Assembly: GCA_002298145.1 (NCBI GenBank)
Contig: DBMP01000025.1
Coordinates: 1-64,000 of the forward strand
Source of the DNA: Spartobacteria bacterium UBA695
GTDB taxonomy: Bacteria; Verrucomicrobiota; Verrucomicrobiia; Chthoniobacterales; Chthoniobacteraceae
DNA length: 64,000 nucleotides
Direction: 5' to 3'
Under the pieces are notes generated by a model, which worked only from the letters and a program-made list of their open reading frames with translations, was not told the origin of the DNA and ran no database searches. The position numbers and the translations under genes were made by a program. Positions within the stretch are counted from its first letter, which is position 1; each line of letters begins with the position of its first letter. Below are positions 8,665 through 15,821 of the stretch, in pieces.

Positions 8665-9099
8665 AATAAGATTATGCACACTTATTACTGGATGACCGGA
8701 TGGGGGCAAATTCCCAGGGTCATATCCTTAAAATCCCCTAAAAACAGGTGAATTCCCGCCAAAATGCCCCCGGCAACCCGCCGGAGGGAGGAGGTGGAAC
8801 AAACAGCAAAGTCGCTGGTTTTGAACATCTTAGAAAAGCTGGATTTGTGGAACCGCGATTTCATGCCTGTTCCACACCCAAAACGGACGCTCATGTCCGT
8901 ATTTAGGTGGATTTCAGGGAAAGAAGGCATTTTTTCGCGTTTGTTCACAAGTTATTCACAGCGTCCGAGTCTCTCGCCCGCCGTGCGGCGTGAGATTAGT
9001 AAGGGGCACCTGGCGGGACAAGAAAAAAGCCCGGTTATCGTGCAATTTGTTTCCCCCACCAGAGGCGGCGGAGGAAGTCGAAGCGCCCCATGGCGGTGG
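8665..9099. other. candidate chromosomal origin of replication (oriC) between dnaA and dnaJ
   Basis: This 435-base stretch holds no convincing gene. It contains two exact matches to the DnaA box TTATNCACA (TTATGCACA at 8672-8680 and TTATTCACA at 8952-8960). TTGTTCACA at 8941-8949, two bases from the last one, has one mismatch. Looser sites are TTGTGGAAC at 8845-8853 and TGTTCCACA at 8868-8876. It is immediately upstream of dnaA-dnaN and somewhat richer in A+T than its flanks. Location plus box cluster support an origin. I did not compute GC skew, which would be the decisive sequence test. Confidence 0.7.
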
Positions 9100-10041
9100 C
9101 TACCCTTCCTTGGCCAGGGCCTCCCAAAGTTCCTTCGCGCGGGGGGTGAGGTCTTTGGGGATCTCAGTGGAAAGGGCGACGTAGAGGTCGCCGCGCACGC
9201 CGCCTTCCTTGGCCAGGCCCCGGCCCTTGAGGCGGAACTTTTGGCCAGGCTGGCTGCCCGCGGGCACTTTGAGGTGCGCGGAGCCCTCCATGGTCGGCAC
9301 AGTCTCCTGGCCGCCGAGGACGAGCTTCCAAGGCGGGAGGGCCAGTTCGTAAATGAGGTCGTTCTTTTCGACCTGAAAATCGGGATGCGGGGCGAAGCGC
9401 ACGTTTAAGTACAAGTCGCCCGCCGGGCCGCCGTGGGCCCCGGCTTCGCCCTGCCCGCCGAGGCGGATGCGCTGGCCGGGGTGGACGCCCGCGGGGATGG
9501 CGACCTCGTAGGTCTGCGGTTTATGGCCCTGGCGCTGGAAGGTGATTTTGCGCCGGGCGCCGTGGAGGGCTTCCTCCAAAGTCACGGCCAAGTCGGCCTC
9601 GACATCAACGCCCCGGCTCGCCCCGGCGGCGCGGCCTGCGGCAAAGGGGTTGGCGTGGCGGCCGCCGGAACCGAAGAAGGCTTCGAAAAAGTCGCTAAAG
9701 CCGGTGCCGCCGAAGTTGAACTCGAAATCTCCGCCGCCCATTCCGGGCCCTCCCGCGCGGCGGCCTCCCTGGCCGGGCTGATGCCATCCGGGGGGCGGCT
9801 GGGCCCCGCCGCGTTCCCAATCCGCACCGAGGGTATCGTACTGGCGGCGTTTCTCGGGGTCGCCGAGGACTTCGTAGGCTTCGTTGATCTCCTTGAAGCG
9901 CTCCGACGCGGCGGCGCGCTCCTTAGGCTTGACCATGTCCGGGTGATGCTGGCGGGCCAGTTTGCGAAAAGCGCTCTTTATCTCGTCCTGGCTGGCGGTT
10001 TTGGCCACCCCCAGAGTCTGATAGTAATCCTTAAACTGCAT
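9100..10041 (-). CDS. cbpA: DnaJ-family co-chaperone without zinc finger (CbpA-like)
   Basis: About 313 residues from the ATG giving MQFKDYYQTLGVAKTAS. A J domain covers about 4-70 with the invariant HPD (QHHPDM). A Gly/Phe-rich linker follows (about 75-125, GGGDFEFNFGGTGFSDFFEAF), then the two beta-sandwich domains of DnaJ C (VTLEEALHGARRKI, then AHLKVPAGSQPGQKFRLKGRG). There is no CxxCxGxG zinc-finger module, which places it with CbpA/class B J-proteins rather than DnaJ. It stimulates DnaK ATPase in the cytosol. Upstream in-frame starts (ATG 10083, TTG 10092) would add a tail not seen in the family. It is divergent from the SurA-like gene. Confidence 0.9.
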   Translation of the reverse strand: MQFKDYYQTLGVAKTASQDEIKSAFRKLARQHHPDMVKPKERAAASERFKEINEAYEVLGDPEKRRQYDTLGADWERGGAQPPPGWHQPGQGGRRAGGPGMGGGDFEFNFGGTGFSDFFEAFFGSGGRHANPFAAGRAAGASRGVDVEADLAVTLEEALHGARRKITFQRQGHKPQTYEVAIPAGVHPGQRIRLGGQGEAGAHGGPAGDLYLNVRFAPHPDFQVEKNDLIYELALPPWKLVLGGQETVPTMEGSAHLKVPAGSQPGQKFRLKGRGLAKEGGVRGDLYVALSTEIPKDLTPRAKELWEALAKEG

Positions 10042-10190
10042 TTGCGCTTCACGATAAACATCCCGCGCCGGTTTCGCCAGCATATCGTTCAATTTGGAGG
10101 GCTTCAGGGAAACCCCGGGGGCGTTACTGGTCTAAGCGGATGCTTGACTTCGCGCCACTCCTCCTTACCGTTGGGGAAATTTTCATCCCT

Positions 10191-11144
10191 ATGCAATTCA
10201 GAGCCCTGGCCCTCCTTGCCCTCAGCGCAGTCTTGACCGCTTTCCCCGTATGTGCGGAGGAGCAGGTGCTCGATGGCGTCGCGGCAGTCGTCAACGGAGA
10301 GGTCATCACCTTCTCGGAAGTCCGCGAACTGGTACTCAACCGCGAAATGTCGCTGCGACAATCGCTTCCCGCTGGGCCGGAGCTTGACCAAAAGGTGAAG
10401 GAAACCCGCCTGGCCGCCATCAACGACCTGATCGACCGGCAGCTGGTGCTCCAGGATTTCAGCAAAAACAAGTTTTCCATTCCCGACTACGCCGTGGATG
10501 ACCGCATCAACACGATCATCCGCGAGCAGTTCAAGGGTGACCGCCTGGCCTTGATCCGCACGTTGCAGGCCCAGGGCTACACGCTCCAGCGCTTCCGCAA
10601 GGTGGAAAAGGACAAGATGATCGTCCAGGCGATGCGCAGCCGCTCGGTGAAGGTCGACCCGGTGCTCTCCCCGACCAAGGTGGAAAAATATTACCGGGAA
10701 CACATTGCCGAATACTCCACGCCTGAGCAGATCAAGCTGCGCATGCTGATTCTTCACAAGGACACGCCCGGCGCCAAGGAGCTGGCTGAGGAGCTTCGCA
10801 AGAAAGTAGCGGCGGGCGGCGACTTCGCCAACCTGGCCCAGATGTACTCCGAGGACAGCTCGAAGGAAACCGGCGGCGACTGGGGCTGGATCGAGCGCTC
10901 GACGCTTAATGAATCCCTGGCCAACCCGGCCTTTGCGCTTAAGCCGGGACACGTGAGCAACGTGATCGACCTGGGCACTAATTACTACCTGCTTTACGTC
11001 GACTCCCGCAAACCGGCCGACAGCAAGCCGCTGACGGTGATCCGCGACGAGGTGGAAAAGAAGGCGCTCCAGGCGGAACGCCAAGCGGCTCAGGATAAGT
11101 GGATCAAGGGCCTGCGCGAGAAGGCTTTCATCCGGATTTTCTAG
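10191..11144 (+). CDS. SurA-like periplasmic peptidyl-prolyl isomerase/chaperone
   Basis: The product is 317 residues with a signal peptide (MQFRALALLALSAVLTAF, cleavage near VCAEE). An N-terminal SurA-type chaperone region covers about 25-160 (VLDGVAAVVNGEVITFSEV, then LAAINDLIDRQLVLQDF). One parvulin domain follows at about 185-285 (KLRMLILHKDT, YSEDSSKETGGDWGW, NVIDLGTNYYLLYV). SurA of E. coli has two parvulin domains; this one has one. The role is folding of outer-membrane proteins in the periplasm. In E. coli surA precedes pdxA, and the same order is kept here: pdxA starts about 10 bases downstream. That neighbourhood strengthens the call. Confidence 0.88.
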   Translation: MQFRALALLALSAVLTAFPVCAEEQVLDGVAAVVNGEVITFSEVRELVLNREMSLRQSLPAGPELDQKVKETRLAAINDLIDRQLVLQDFSKNKFSIPDYAVDDRINTIIREQFKGDRLALIRTLQAQGYTLQRFRKVEKDKMIVQAMRSRSVKVDPVLSPTKVEKYYREHIAEYSTPEQIKLRMLILHKDTPGAKELAEELRKKVAAGGDFANLAQMYSEDSSKETGGDWGWIERSTLNESLANPAFALKPGHVSNVIDLGTNYYLLYVDSRKPADSKPLTVIRDEVEKKALQAERQAAQDKWIKGLREKAFIRIF

Positions 11145-11154
11145 GGCACGCCCG

Positions 11155-12045
11155 ATGAGTTCGCTCGGCACGATCGGCATCACCCTGGGCGACCCGTCCG
11201 GAGTGGGTCCCGAGGTGATCCAGGCCGCGCTGGCCTCGGCTCCGCTCGACCCACGCTTTACCTACCGCGTCATTGGAGACGCTGGGGGAGCCATTCCCGG
11301 ACAACCGACACCCGCCACGGCCCGCGCTGCCATTGCGGCGCTGGAGGAAGCGGCCCAGTTGGCGGCCCGGGGGGAGATCGACGCGGTGGTCACGGGGCCG
11401 ATCCACAAATCCCGCATGCAAGCGGAGGGGTTCGTTTTCCCGGGGCATACGGAATTTTTCGCCGCGCGCGCGGGCGTTCGGAATTTCGCCATGCTGCTCA
11501 CGGGCGGCAAGCTGACCGTAGCGCTCGTCACGATCCACGTGGCGCTGGCCGAGGTGCCGCGGCTCGTTACCGGGTCTGAAATCGAGCGAGTGGGCTCGCT
11601 TCTGGCTGAGTTTCTGACCTTGCGCCTGAGCGGTTCCCGGCCCGCGCGGATTGCCGTGGCCGGGCTCAATCCCCATGCGGGAGAGGACGGCGCAATGGGC
11701 CGTGAGGAGATCGAGGTGATCGCCCCCGCCGTGGCGCGGCTGGCCGAGGCGTGGCGCGGCCGGGCGGAATTCACGGGTCCCCTCTCCCCAGACACGCTCT
11801 TTTTCCGCGCCGTCTCGGGGGAATTCGACGGCGTACTTTGTATGTACCACGACCAGGGGCTCATTCCGCTCAAGCTCCAGGGCTTTGACGAAGGGGTGAA
11901 CGTGACCCTCGGGCTGCCGTTTGTGCGCACGAGCCCGGATCACGGCACGGCCTTTGAAATCGCGGGGCGCGGCCTGGCCCGGCCCGGCAGCATGATCGCC
12001 GCCCTGCGGCTCGCCGAGGAACTCGTAGCGGCGCGCAAACGCTAG
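11155..12045 (+). CDS. pdxA: 4-hydroxythreonine-4-phosphate dehydrogenase
   Basis: The product is 296 residues, slightly shorter than the usual 320-330. It has the family start GITLGDPSGVGPEV, the metal-binding His in TGPIHKSRMQAEGF, PGHTEFFA, a second metal site in AGLNPHAGEDG, and the third His in CMYHDQGLIPLKL. The NAD-dependent enzyme oxidises 4-phosphohydroxy-L-threonine in the DXP-dependent pyridoxal phosphate pathway. The shortening lies in the N-terminal half; all metal ligands are present, so it should be active. It probably forms one transcript with the SurA-like gene upstream and the TVP38-like gene about 20 bases downstream. Confidence 0.94.
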   Translation: MSSLGTIGITLGDPSGVGPEVIQAALASAPLDPRFTYRVIGDAGGAIPGQPTPATARAAIAALEEAAQLAARGEIDAVVTGPIHKSRMQAEGFVFPGHTEFFAARAGVRNFAMLLTGGKLTVALVTIHVALAEVPRLVTGSEIERVGSLLAEFLTLRLSGSRPARIAVAGLNPHAGEDGAMGREEIEVIAPAVARLAEAWRGRAEFTGPLSPDTLFFRAVSGEFDGVLCMYHDQGLIPLKLQGFDEGVNVTLGLPFVRTSPDHGTAFEIAGRGLARPGSMIAALRLAEELVAARKR

Positions 12046-12065
12046 GGCGCTCTTTTTCACCCCCC

Positions 12066-12812
12066 ATGACGAAATTCTCCCGCGCCATCGCCACGCAGCT
12101 TGCGGGCTTCGCGTTGCTGGGCGGGGCCGTGGTCGGGCTCTCCCGGTTGCTGCCTGTGGTGGAGTGGATCGGGGAGATGCAAGCGCGGCTGGCGCAAATG
12201 CAGGTCTGGGGCGCGGTGCTCTATCCGTTTCTCTTCGCCGCGTGCAATATTCTGCTGCTGCCCGGCGGGATCATCGCGATGGGGGGCGGGCTTTTCTTCG
12301 GGCTCTGGTGGGGGACGTTCCTGGTGCTCGTCGGTAACTTGATCGCGGCGGCGTTCGCTTTTGGCCTCAGCCGGTGGCTTGGCCGCGCGTGGCTGGAGCG
12401 GAAGTTCGCCCACAGCCGCCGCTGGCACACGCTCGACGCCGCCGTTCGCAAGCAGGGCTGGAAGATCGTTTTCTTAAGCCAGGTTCACCCGCTCTTCCCC
12501 ACAAGCCTGCTCAATTACCTCTACGGCGTTACCAGCATTCGGTTCGGCCCGTGCTTGTTTTGGATCGCCGCGGGGCAGCTGCCCGGGCTGTTCCTGTATG
12601 CCTACCTTGGCACGCTCGCCCAGCTCGGCATCAAGCTCGCCGAAGGCCGCACGCACCCCGTGCCGCATGAATACTTGATCTGGATCGGGGGGCTCTTTCT
12701 GACGATTGCCGTTACCACGGCCCTGGCGCGCATCGCCTTTCAACTGCTCGCGGAAGTGGATGAGGAACCCCATGAATCCAACGAACCAGCGAGGAAGCGG
12801 CACGTTGATTGA
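12066..12812 (+). CDS. TVP38/TMEM64 (DedA-superfamily) membrane protein
   Basis: The product is 248 residues with about six hydrophobic segments. The VTT domain signature region is visible: PGGIIAMGGGLFFGLWWGTFLVL, then AFAFGLSRWLGRAWLERKF, and near the end FPTSLLNYLYGVTSIRF. These inner-membrane proteins are linked to lipid handling (flipping of undecaprenyl phosphate or phosphatidylethanolamine in relatives), but the substrate here is unknown. The C-terminal 20 residues are charged and cytoplasmic-looking. It follows pdxA by 20 bases. Confidence 0.85.
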   Translation: MTKFSRAIATQLAGFALLGGAVVGLSRLLPVVEWIGEMQARLAQMQVWGAVLYPFLFAACNILLLPGGIIAMGGGLFFGLWWGTFLVLVGNLIAAAFAFGLSRWLGRAWLERKFAHSRRWHTLDAAVRKQGWKIVFLSQVHPLFPTSLLNYLYGVTSIRFGPCLFWIAAGQLPGLFLYAYLGTLAQLGIKLAEGRTHPVPHEYLIWIGGLFLTIAVTTALARIAFQLLAEVDEEPHESNEPARKRHVD

Positions 12813-12848
12813 TAAAAATAATTCTCGCCGGGAAAAATTTACCGCGTT

Positions 12849-12876
12849 TTGACACGTCCTGTTTTCGTGCTATGAT
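12849..12876 (+). promoter_or_regulatory. near-consensus sigma-70-type promoter for the PilZ-like gene
   Basis: TTGACA at 12849-12854 (perfect -35), 16 bases, then TATGAT at 12871-12876 (five of six -10 bases). The start point would be near 12883, about 44 bases before the ATG at 12927. This is the strongest promoter match I see in the window, in a 114-base gap otherwise without content. Confidence 0.75.
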
Positions 12877-12926
12877 AAACGTCAATAGCACCAGGCTATT
12901 TTACCTCTCCCTTCTTCTCTTGTTCC

Positions 12927-13298
12927 ATGCCCGCTTCCCGATTTGAGATGCGACGTTTGCAGCCCGCCCTTTTCCTTGATTACGGGGCGGATGCCGTCGA
13001 CGCGGAGACCGCCGCCTGCGAACTCTGCGAACGCGGAATGAGGTTCCGCTCGCAATGGCGCTTTGACCTGGGATCGGTTCTGCGGGTCGCGTTTGCCTTC
13101 GACGACGGTACGCCACAGCGGATCGAGGCCGAGGGCTTTGTGGTGGATTGCGCGGCGGACGGGGTAAAGATTTACCAGACGACGCTGGCCTTTATGGAAC
13201 CGCCGCAGGAGCTTCGCCAATCGCTGGGCCGGGTATCGGCGCGGCTGGAGCTGCCGATGTGCGGCGGGAACGCGTCGCGCCGGGAGCCTTTCCGGTAA
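12927..13298 (+). CDS. PilZ-like domain protein with altered c-di-GMP motif
   Basis: The product is 123 residues. It starts MPASRFEMRRLQP, where R5xxxR9 matches the PilZ RxxxR motif. The second PilZ motif, (D/N)xSxxG, would fall at about residues 32-37, but reads ELCERG, with Glu for Asp and Cys for Ser. The later strands (LRVAFAFDDG, IEAEGFVVDC, QTTLAFMEPP) fit a PilZ barrel. Binding of cyclic di-GMP is therefore uncertain. It stands alone behind a strong promoter and in front of the convergent tRNA-Pro gene. The family assignment is from pattern and could be wrong. Confidence 0.55.
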   Translation: MPASRFEMRRLQPALFLDYGADAVDAETAACELCERGMRFRSQWRFDLGSVLRVAFAFDDGTPQRIEAEGFVVDCAADGVKIYQTTLAFMEPPQELRQSLGRVSARLELPMCGGNASRREPFR

Positions 13299-13321
13299 AA
13301 TTGCCGCAGGGCAAAAAAGAA

Positions 13322-13396
<75 letters not shown>

Positions 13397-13489
13397 AGAT
13401 AATCCCAAGGTGCTTACTATGCCTGAGTTGCGCCGGACGGCAAGCAAATCCGGGCGGCAACCTTGGATCGCCCCCCCGCTGCCACCGCA

Positions 13490-14779
13490 CTAAAATATCC
13501 GCCAGCGGGAGAAGAAGAGCATTCCGACGACGAAAAGCACCGGCAACAGGATCGGCGCGGAGTAGCAAATGATGTAGCGAAAGAAGCCCGGCGTCTCCAC
13601 TTTGGCCTGGTCGGCGATGGCTTTGACCATGAAGTTCGGGCCATTGCCAATGTAGGTCATGGCACCGAAAAATACTGCGCCGACGGAGATGGCGATCAGG
13701 TAGCTGCCGTGCGAGGCAAGGAATTCCGGCATCCCGGATTCGATGGGCAGCCCGGCGGTGCCAAAGGCCGCGGCGAGGAAGGCCAGGTAGGTCGGGGCGT
13801 TGTCGAGGACGCCGGAGAGGGCTCCGGCTCCCCAGTAAAAGTGCATTTCTGTCTCCAGCCCGAGCACGCTCGCGCGGGCTTGCAGCAGGTCGAGCGCGGG
13901 CATCATGGTGGCGAAGATGCCGAAAAAGAGCCATGCAACTTCTTTCAACGGCGCGAGCGAAAAGTCGTTGGCGTTATGCACTTCTCTTGAGGTGGTGAAG
14001 TAGGAGGCGAGCGCGGCGGCGACCATGACGGCTTCGCGCAGGAAGGGCGGGTTGTTGATGAATACGGCCCCCAGGATGATGGCCAGGAAGAACAGGTTCA
14101 GCCCGCCACCGAAGCGCCAGGTTTCCCGGCGCGTCTCGGCCTCGCGGATCTGGCGCGGGGCTTTCCGGAAGTTCCACGTATCCAGTATGAAGAATACGCC
14201 CAGCAGCAGCCCGATGGCGACGCCCCACGCGGCCCAGCAATGCTGCATGACCCACCAGAACGGCACGCCTTTAAGGTAACCGAGGAAGAGGGGCGGATCG
14301 CCAATCGGCGTGAGGCATCCGGCGACGTTGGAGACGATGAAGATGAAGAAGACGATGTGGAACCCGGTAACGCGGTATTTGTTCATCCTAATCCACGGGC
14401 GCACGAGGAGCATTGAGGCCCCGGTGGTGCCGATCAGGTTGGCCGTTCCCGCCGCGAATAGGAGGTAGAGGACGTTGGCCCACGGCTTCGCCTCGCCTTT
14501 GACCATGATGTGGATGCCCCCGGCGACGGTGAACAGCGAGCCGATCAACGCCAGGAAGCTGAGGTATTCATGCCCGGTATGGACCACTCGTTCTGGGTTA
14601 TGGAGTACCAGAAAATAATATCCTATAGAGAGCACCCCGAGCGCCATTGACCAGCGGTGATAACAGCGCTCCCAGTGGCCCTTGGCAACAAACGGCATGA
14701 CCGCGATGGCCAGGAGCATTCCCACAAATGGCAGGATCATCCACGCCGAGGGCGTGGCGGAAACAGAGGCAAGCAGCAT
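13490..14779 (-). CDS. NhaD/ArsB-superfamily sodium:proton antiporter
   Basis: The product is 429 residues and very hydrophobic, with about 11-12 membrane segments. Family features are AGTANLIGTTGASMLLVRPW, the repeat-like FIVSNVAGCLTPIGDPPLFLG, and VFFGAMTYIGNGPNFMVKA near the C-terminus. These are typical of Na+/H+ antiporters of the ion transporter superfamily. It would exchange sodium for protons at the inner membrane. The first ATG gives a short N-terminus leading straight into the first helix. It is followed upstream by a small membrane protein gene on the same strand (23-base gap), which could be an accessory. Substrate specificity is not provable from sequence. Confidence 0.85.
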   Translation of the reverse strand: MLLASVSATPSAWMILPFVGMLLAIAVMPFVAKGHWERCYHRWSMALGVLSIGYYFLVLHNPERVVHTGHEYLSFLALIGSLFTVAGGIHIMVKGEAKPWANVLYLLFAAGTANLIGTTGASMLLVRPWIRMNKYRVTGFHIVFFIFIVSNVAGCLTPIGDPPLFLGYLKGVPFWWVMQHCWAAWGVAIGLLLGVFFILDTWNFRKAPRQIREAETRRETWRFGGGLNLFFLAIILGAVFINNPPFLREAVMVAAALASYFTTSREVHNANDFSLAPLKEVAWLFFGIFATMMPALDLLQARASVLGLETEMHFYWGAGALSGVLDNAPTYLAFLAAAFGTAGLPIESGMPEFLASHGSYLIAISVGAVFFGAMTYIGNGPNFMVKAIADQAKVETPGFFRYIICYSAPILLPVLFVVGMLFFSRWRIF

Positions 14780-14801
14780 GAGGTGGGGCCCCTTACATTC
14801 C

Positions 14802-15137
14802 TTACGCGTTCACAAACCCCGCGACGGCCGCACCCAGTGCGAGCAGCGACGCCGTGCCGAGCAAGACGGACGGGACCCGCAACGGTTTGTCTTTAAGGCT
14901 CCGGTAGCCGATCCCGATGGCGCGGCCCGCAAACAGGGCGAAGATCATGAATGGAATCACGTAGGTCAGCTGCTCCTGGGTGTGCGTTTGGATGAAGTAA
15001 GCGGCGAAAAGAATGGCCACGCTTCCGAAAAAGGAGAGGAAGGCGACGGAGCGGCTGGAGGTGTAGTACCAGGCAGCCAACCCGGCCGCCAAGGTGAGAA
15101 GGGAGATGACGCTGTAGACAATGGCGAGTGAGTTCAT
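14802..15137 (-). CDS. small four-helix membrane protein
   Basis: The product is 111 residues with four hydrophobic segments (about 4-24, 28-50, 60-78 and 90-110), joined by short charged loops (TSSRS, QTHTQEQ, YRSLKDKP). The size and layout resemble TMEM14-type proteins, but I see no diagnostic motif. It is upstream of, and likely cotranscribed with, the sodium:proton antiporter. Confidence 0.7.
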   Translation of the reverse strand: MNSLAIVYSVISLLTLAAGLAAWYYTSSRSVAFLSFFGSVAILFAAYFIQTHTQEQLTYVIPFMIFALFAGRAIGIGYRSLKDKPLRVPSVLLGTASLLALGAAVAGFVNA

Positions 15138-15257
15138 GGAAATCGGGAATGATGGGAAACGGCGTTGATAATGATTTTACCGCCGAAGGATTGCGCTTTG
15201 AATCGGAAAAAAGCCTTGTGTTCGATGTTTCGGTTGTTGCATTTTCTCTCCCCCGCT

Positions 15258-15297
15258 CCCGGTCCGGCCGAACCGAACATCAACAAGCCGGACCGGG
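15258..15297. repeat. long GC-rich inverted repeat in the glnB downstream region
   Basis: Perfect 11-base arms (CCCGGTCCGGC at 15258-15268 and GCCGGACCGGG at 15287-15297) enclose an 18-base loop. Neither strand has a proper T run directly after it. It may be a processing or mRNA-stability hairpin, or a weak terminator. The 267-base gap 15138-15404 holds this element, the hairpin at 15345-15381 and no gene. Confidence 0.5.
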
Positions 15298-15321
15298 ACT
15301 CCTCTATCTCTTTTCCTCTCA

Positions 15322-15381
15322 AAAAAAGATGGAGGAGGGGGAAGGCCGTGATGGTAAACTCTCACATCTCCATCACGACCT
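15322..15381 (-). terminator. probable terminator after glnB
   Basis: About 24 bases past the glnB stop on the minus strand is a hairpin with arms CGTGATGG and CCATCACG (15348-15355, 15371-15378), extended outward by G-C pairs. After about 18 pyrimidine-rich bases there is a run of seven T residues. The T run is further from the stem than in a textbook terminator, so efficiency is uncertain. Confidence 0.5.
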
Positions 15382-15404
15382 TGCCCCTGTAAGGGTTAAG
15401 AGAA

Positions 15405-15746
15405 CTAGGAGACTGCTGTGTCGCCGTGTTCCTGCGTGCGAATGCGGACGGCATCCTCCACGGGGAGCACGAAGATCTTGCCGTCGCCGATTTTCCCGGT
15501 ATGGGCGGCTTCGGTGATCAGTTTGATGGCCGTTTCCGCAAGGGAATCGGACACGACGACTTCAATTTTGATCTTGGGCAGAAAATCCACCGAATACTCG
15601 CTGCCGCGGTAGATTTCCGTGTGCCCTTTCTGGCGGCCAAATCCTTTGACCTCCGTTATGGTCATTCCCTCGATTCCGCTTCCGGAAAGGGCGTCCTTCA
15701 CTTCTTCAATCTTGAAGGGCTTGATGATCGCTTCGATCTTTTTCAT
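15405..15746 (-). CDS. glnB: nitrogen regulatory protein P-II
   Basis: The product is 113 residues. It starts MKKIEAIIKPFKIEEVKDAL, has the T-loop GHTEIYRGSEYSVDF with the uridylylation Tyr at position 51, and the C-terminal signature TGKIGDGKIFVLPVEDAVRI. It is a trimeric sensor of 2-oxoglutarate, ATP/ADP and nitrogen state. It lies 75 bases downstream of amtB, so functionally it is probably the GlnK type that plugs AmtB. The product carries the classical Tyr, so regulation by a GlnD-type enzyme is possible. Confidence 0.96.
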   Translation of the reverse strand: MKKIEAIIKPFKIEEVKDALSGSGIEGMTITEVKGFGRQKGHTEIYRGSEYSVDFLPKIKIEVVVSDSLAETAIKLITEAAHTGKIGDGKIFVLPVEDAVRIRTQEHGDTAVS

Positions 15747-15768
15747 ACAGATTGCGTTTTTCTAAAAT

Positions 15769-15810
15769 CCGGTCTGGCCGCCCCTTGAGTTCAAGCAGCG
15801 GCCAAACCGG
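15769..15810 (-). promoter_or_regulatory. intercistronic hairpin between amtB and glnB
   Basis: Arms CCGGTCTGGCCGC (15769-15781) and GCGGCCAAACCGG (15798-15810) pair over 13 positions with one mismatch. They enclose a loop that is itself palindromic (CTTGAGTTCAAG). On the minus strand the stem is followed by ATTTTAG. It could lower read-through into glnB or protect the amtB mRNA. Confidence 0.5.
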
Positions 15811-15821
15811 CAAATTGAAGT

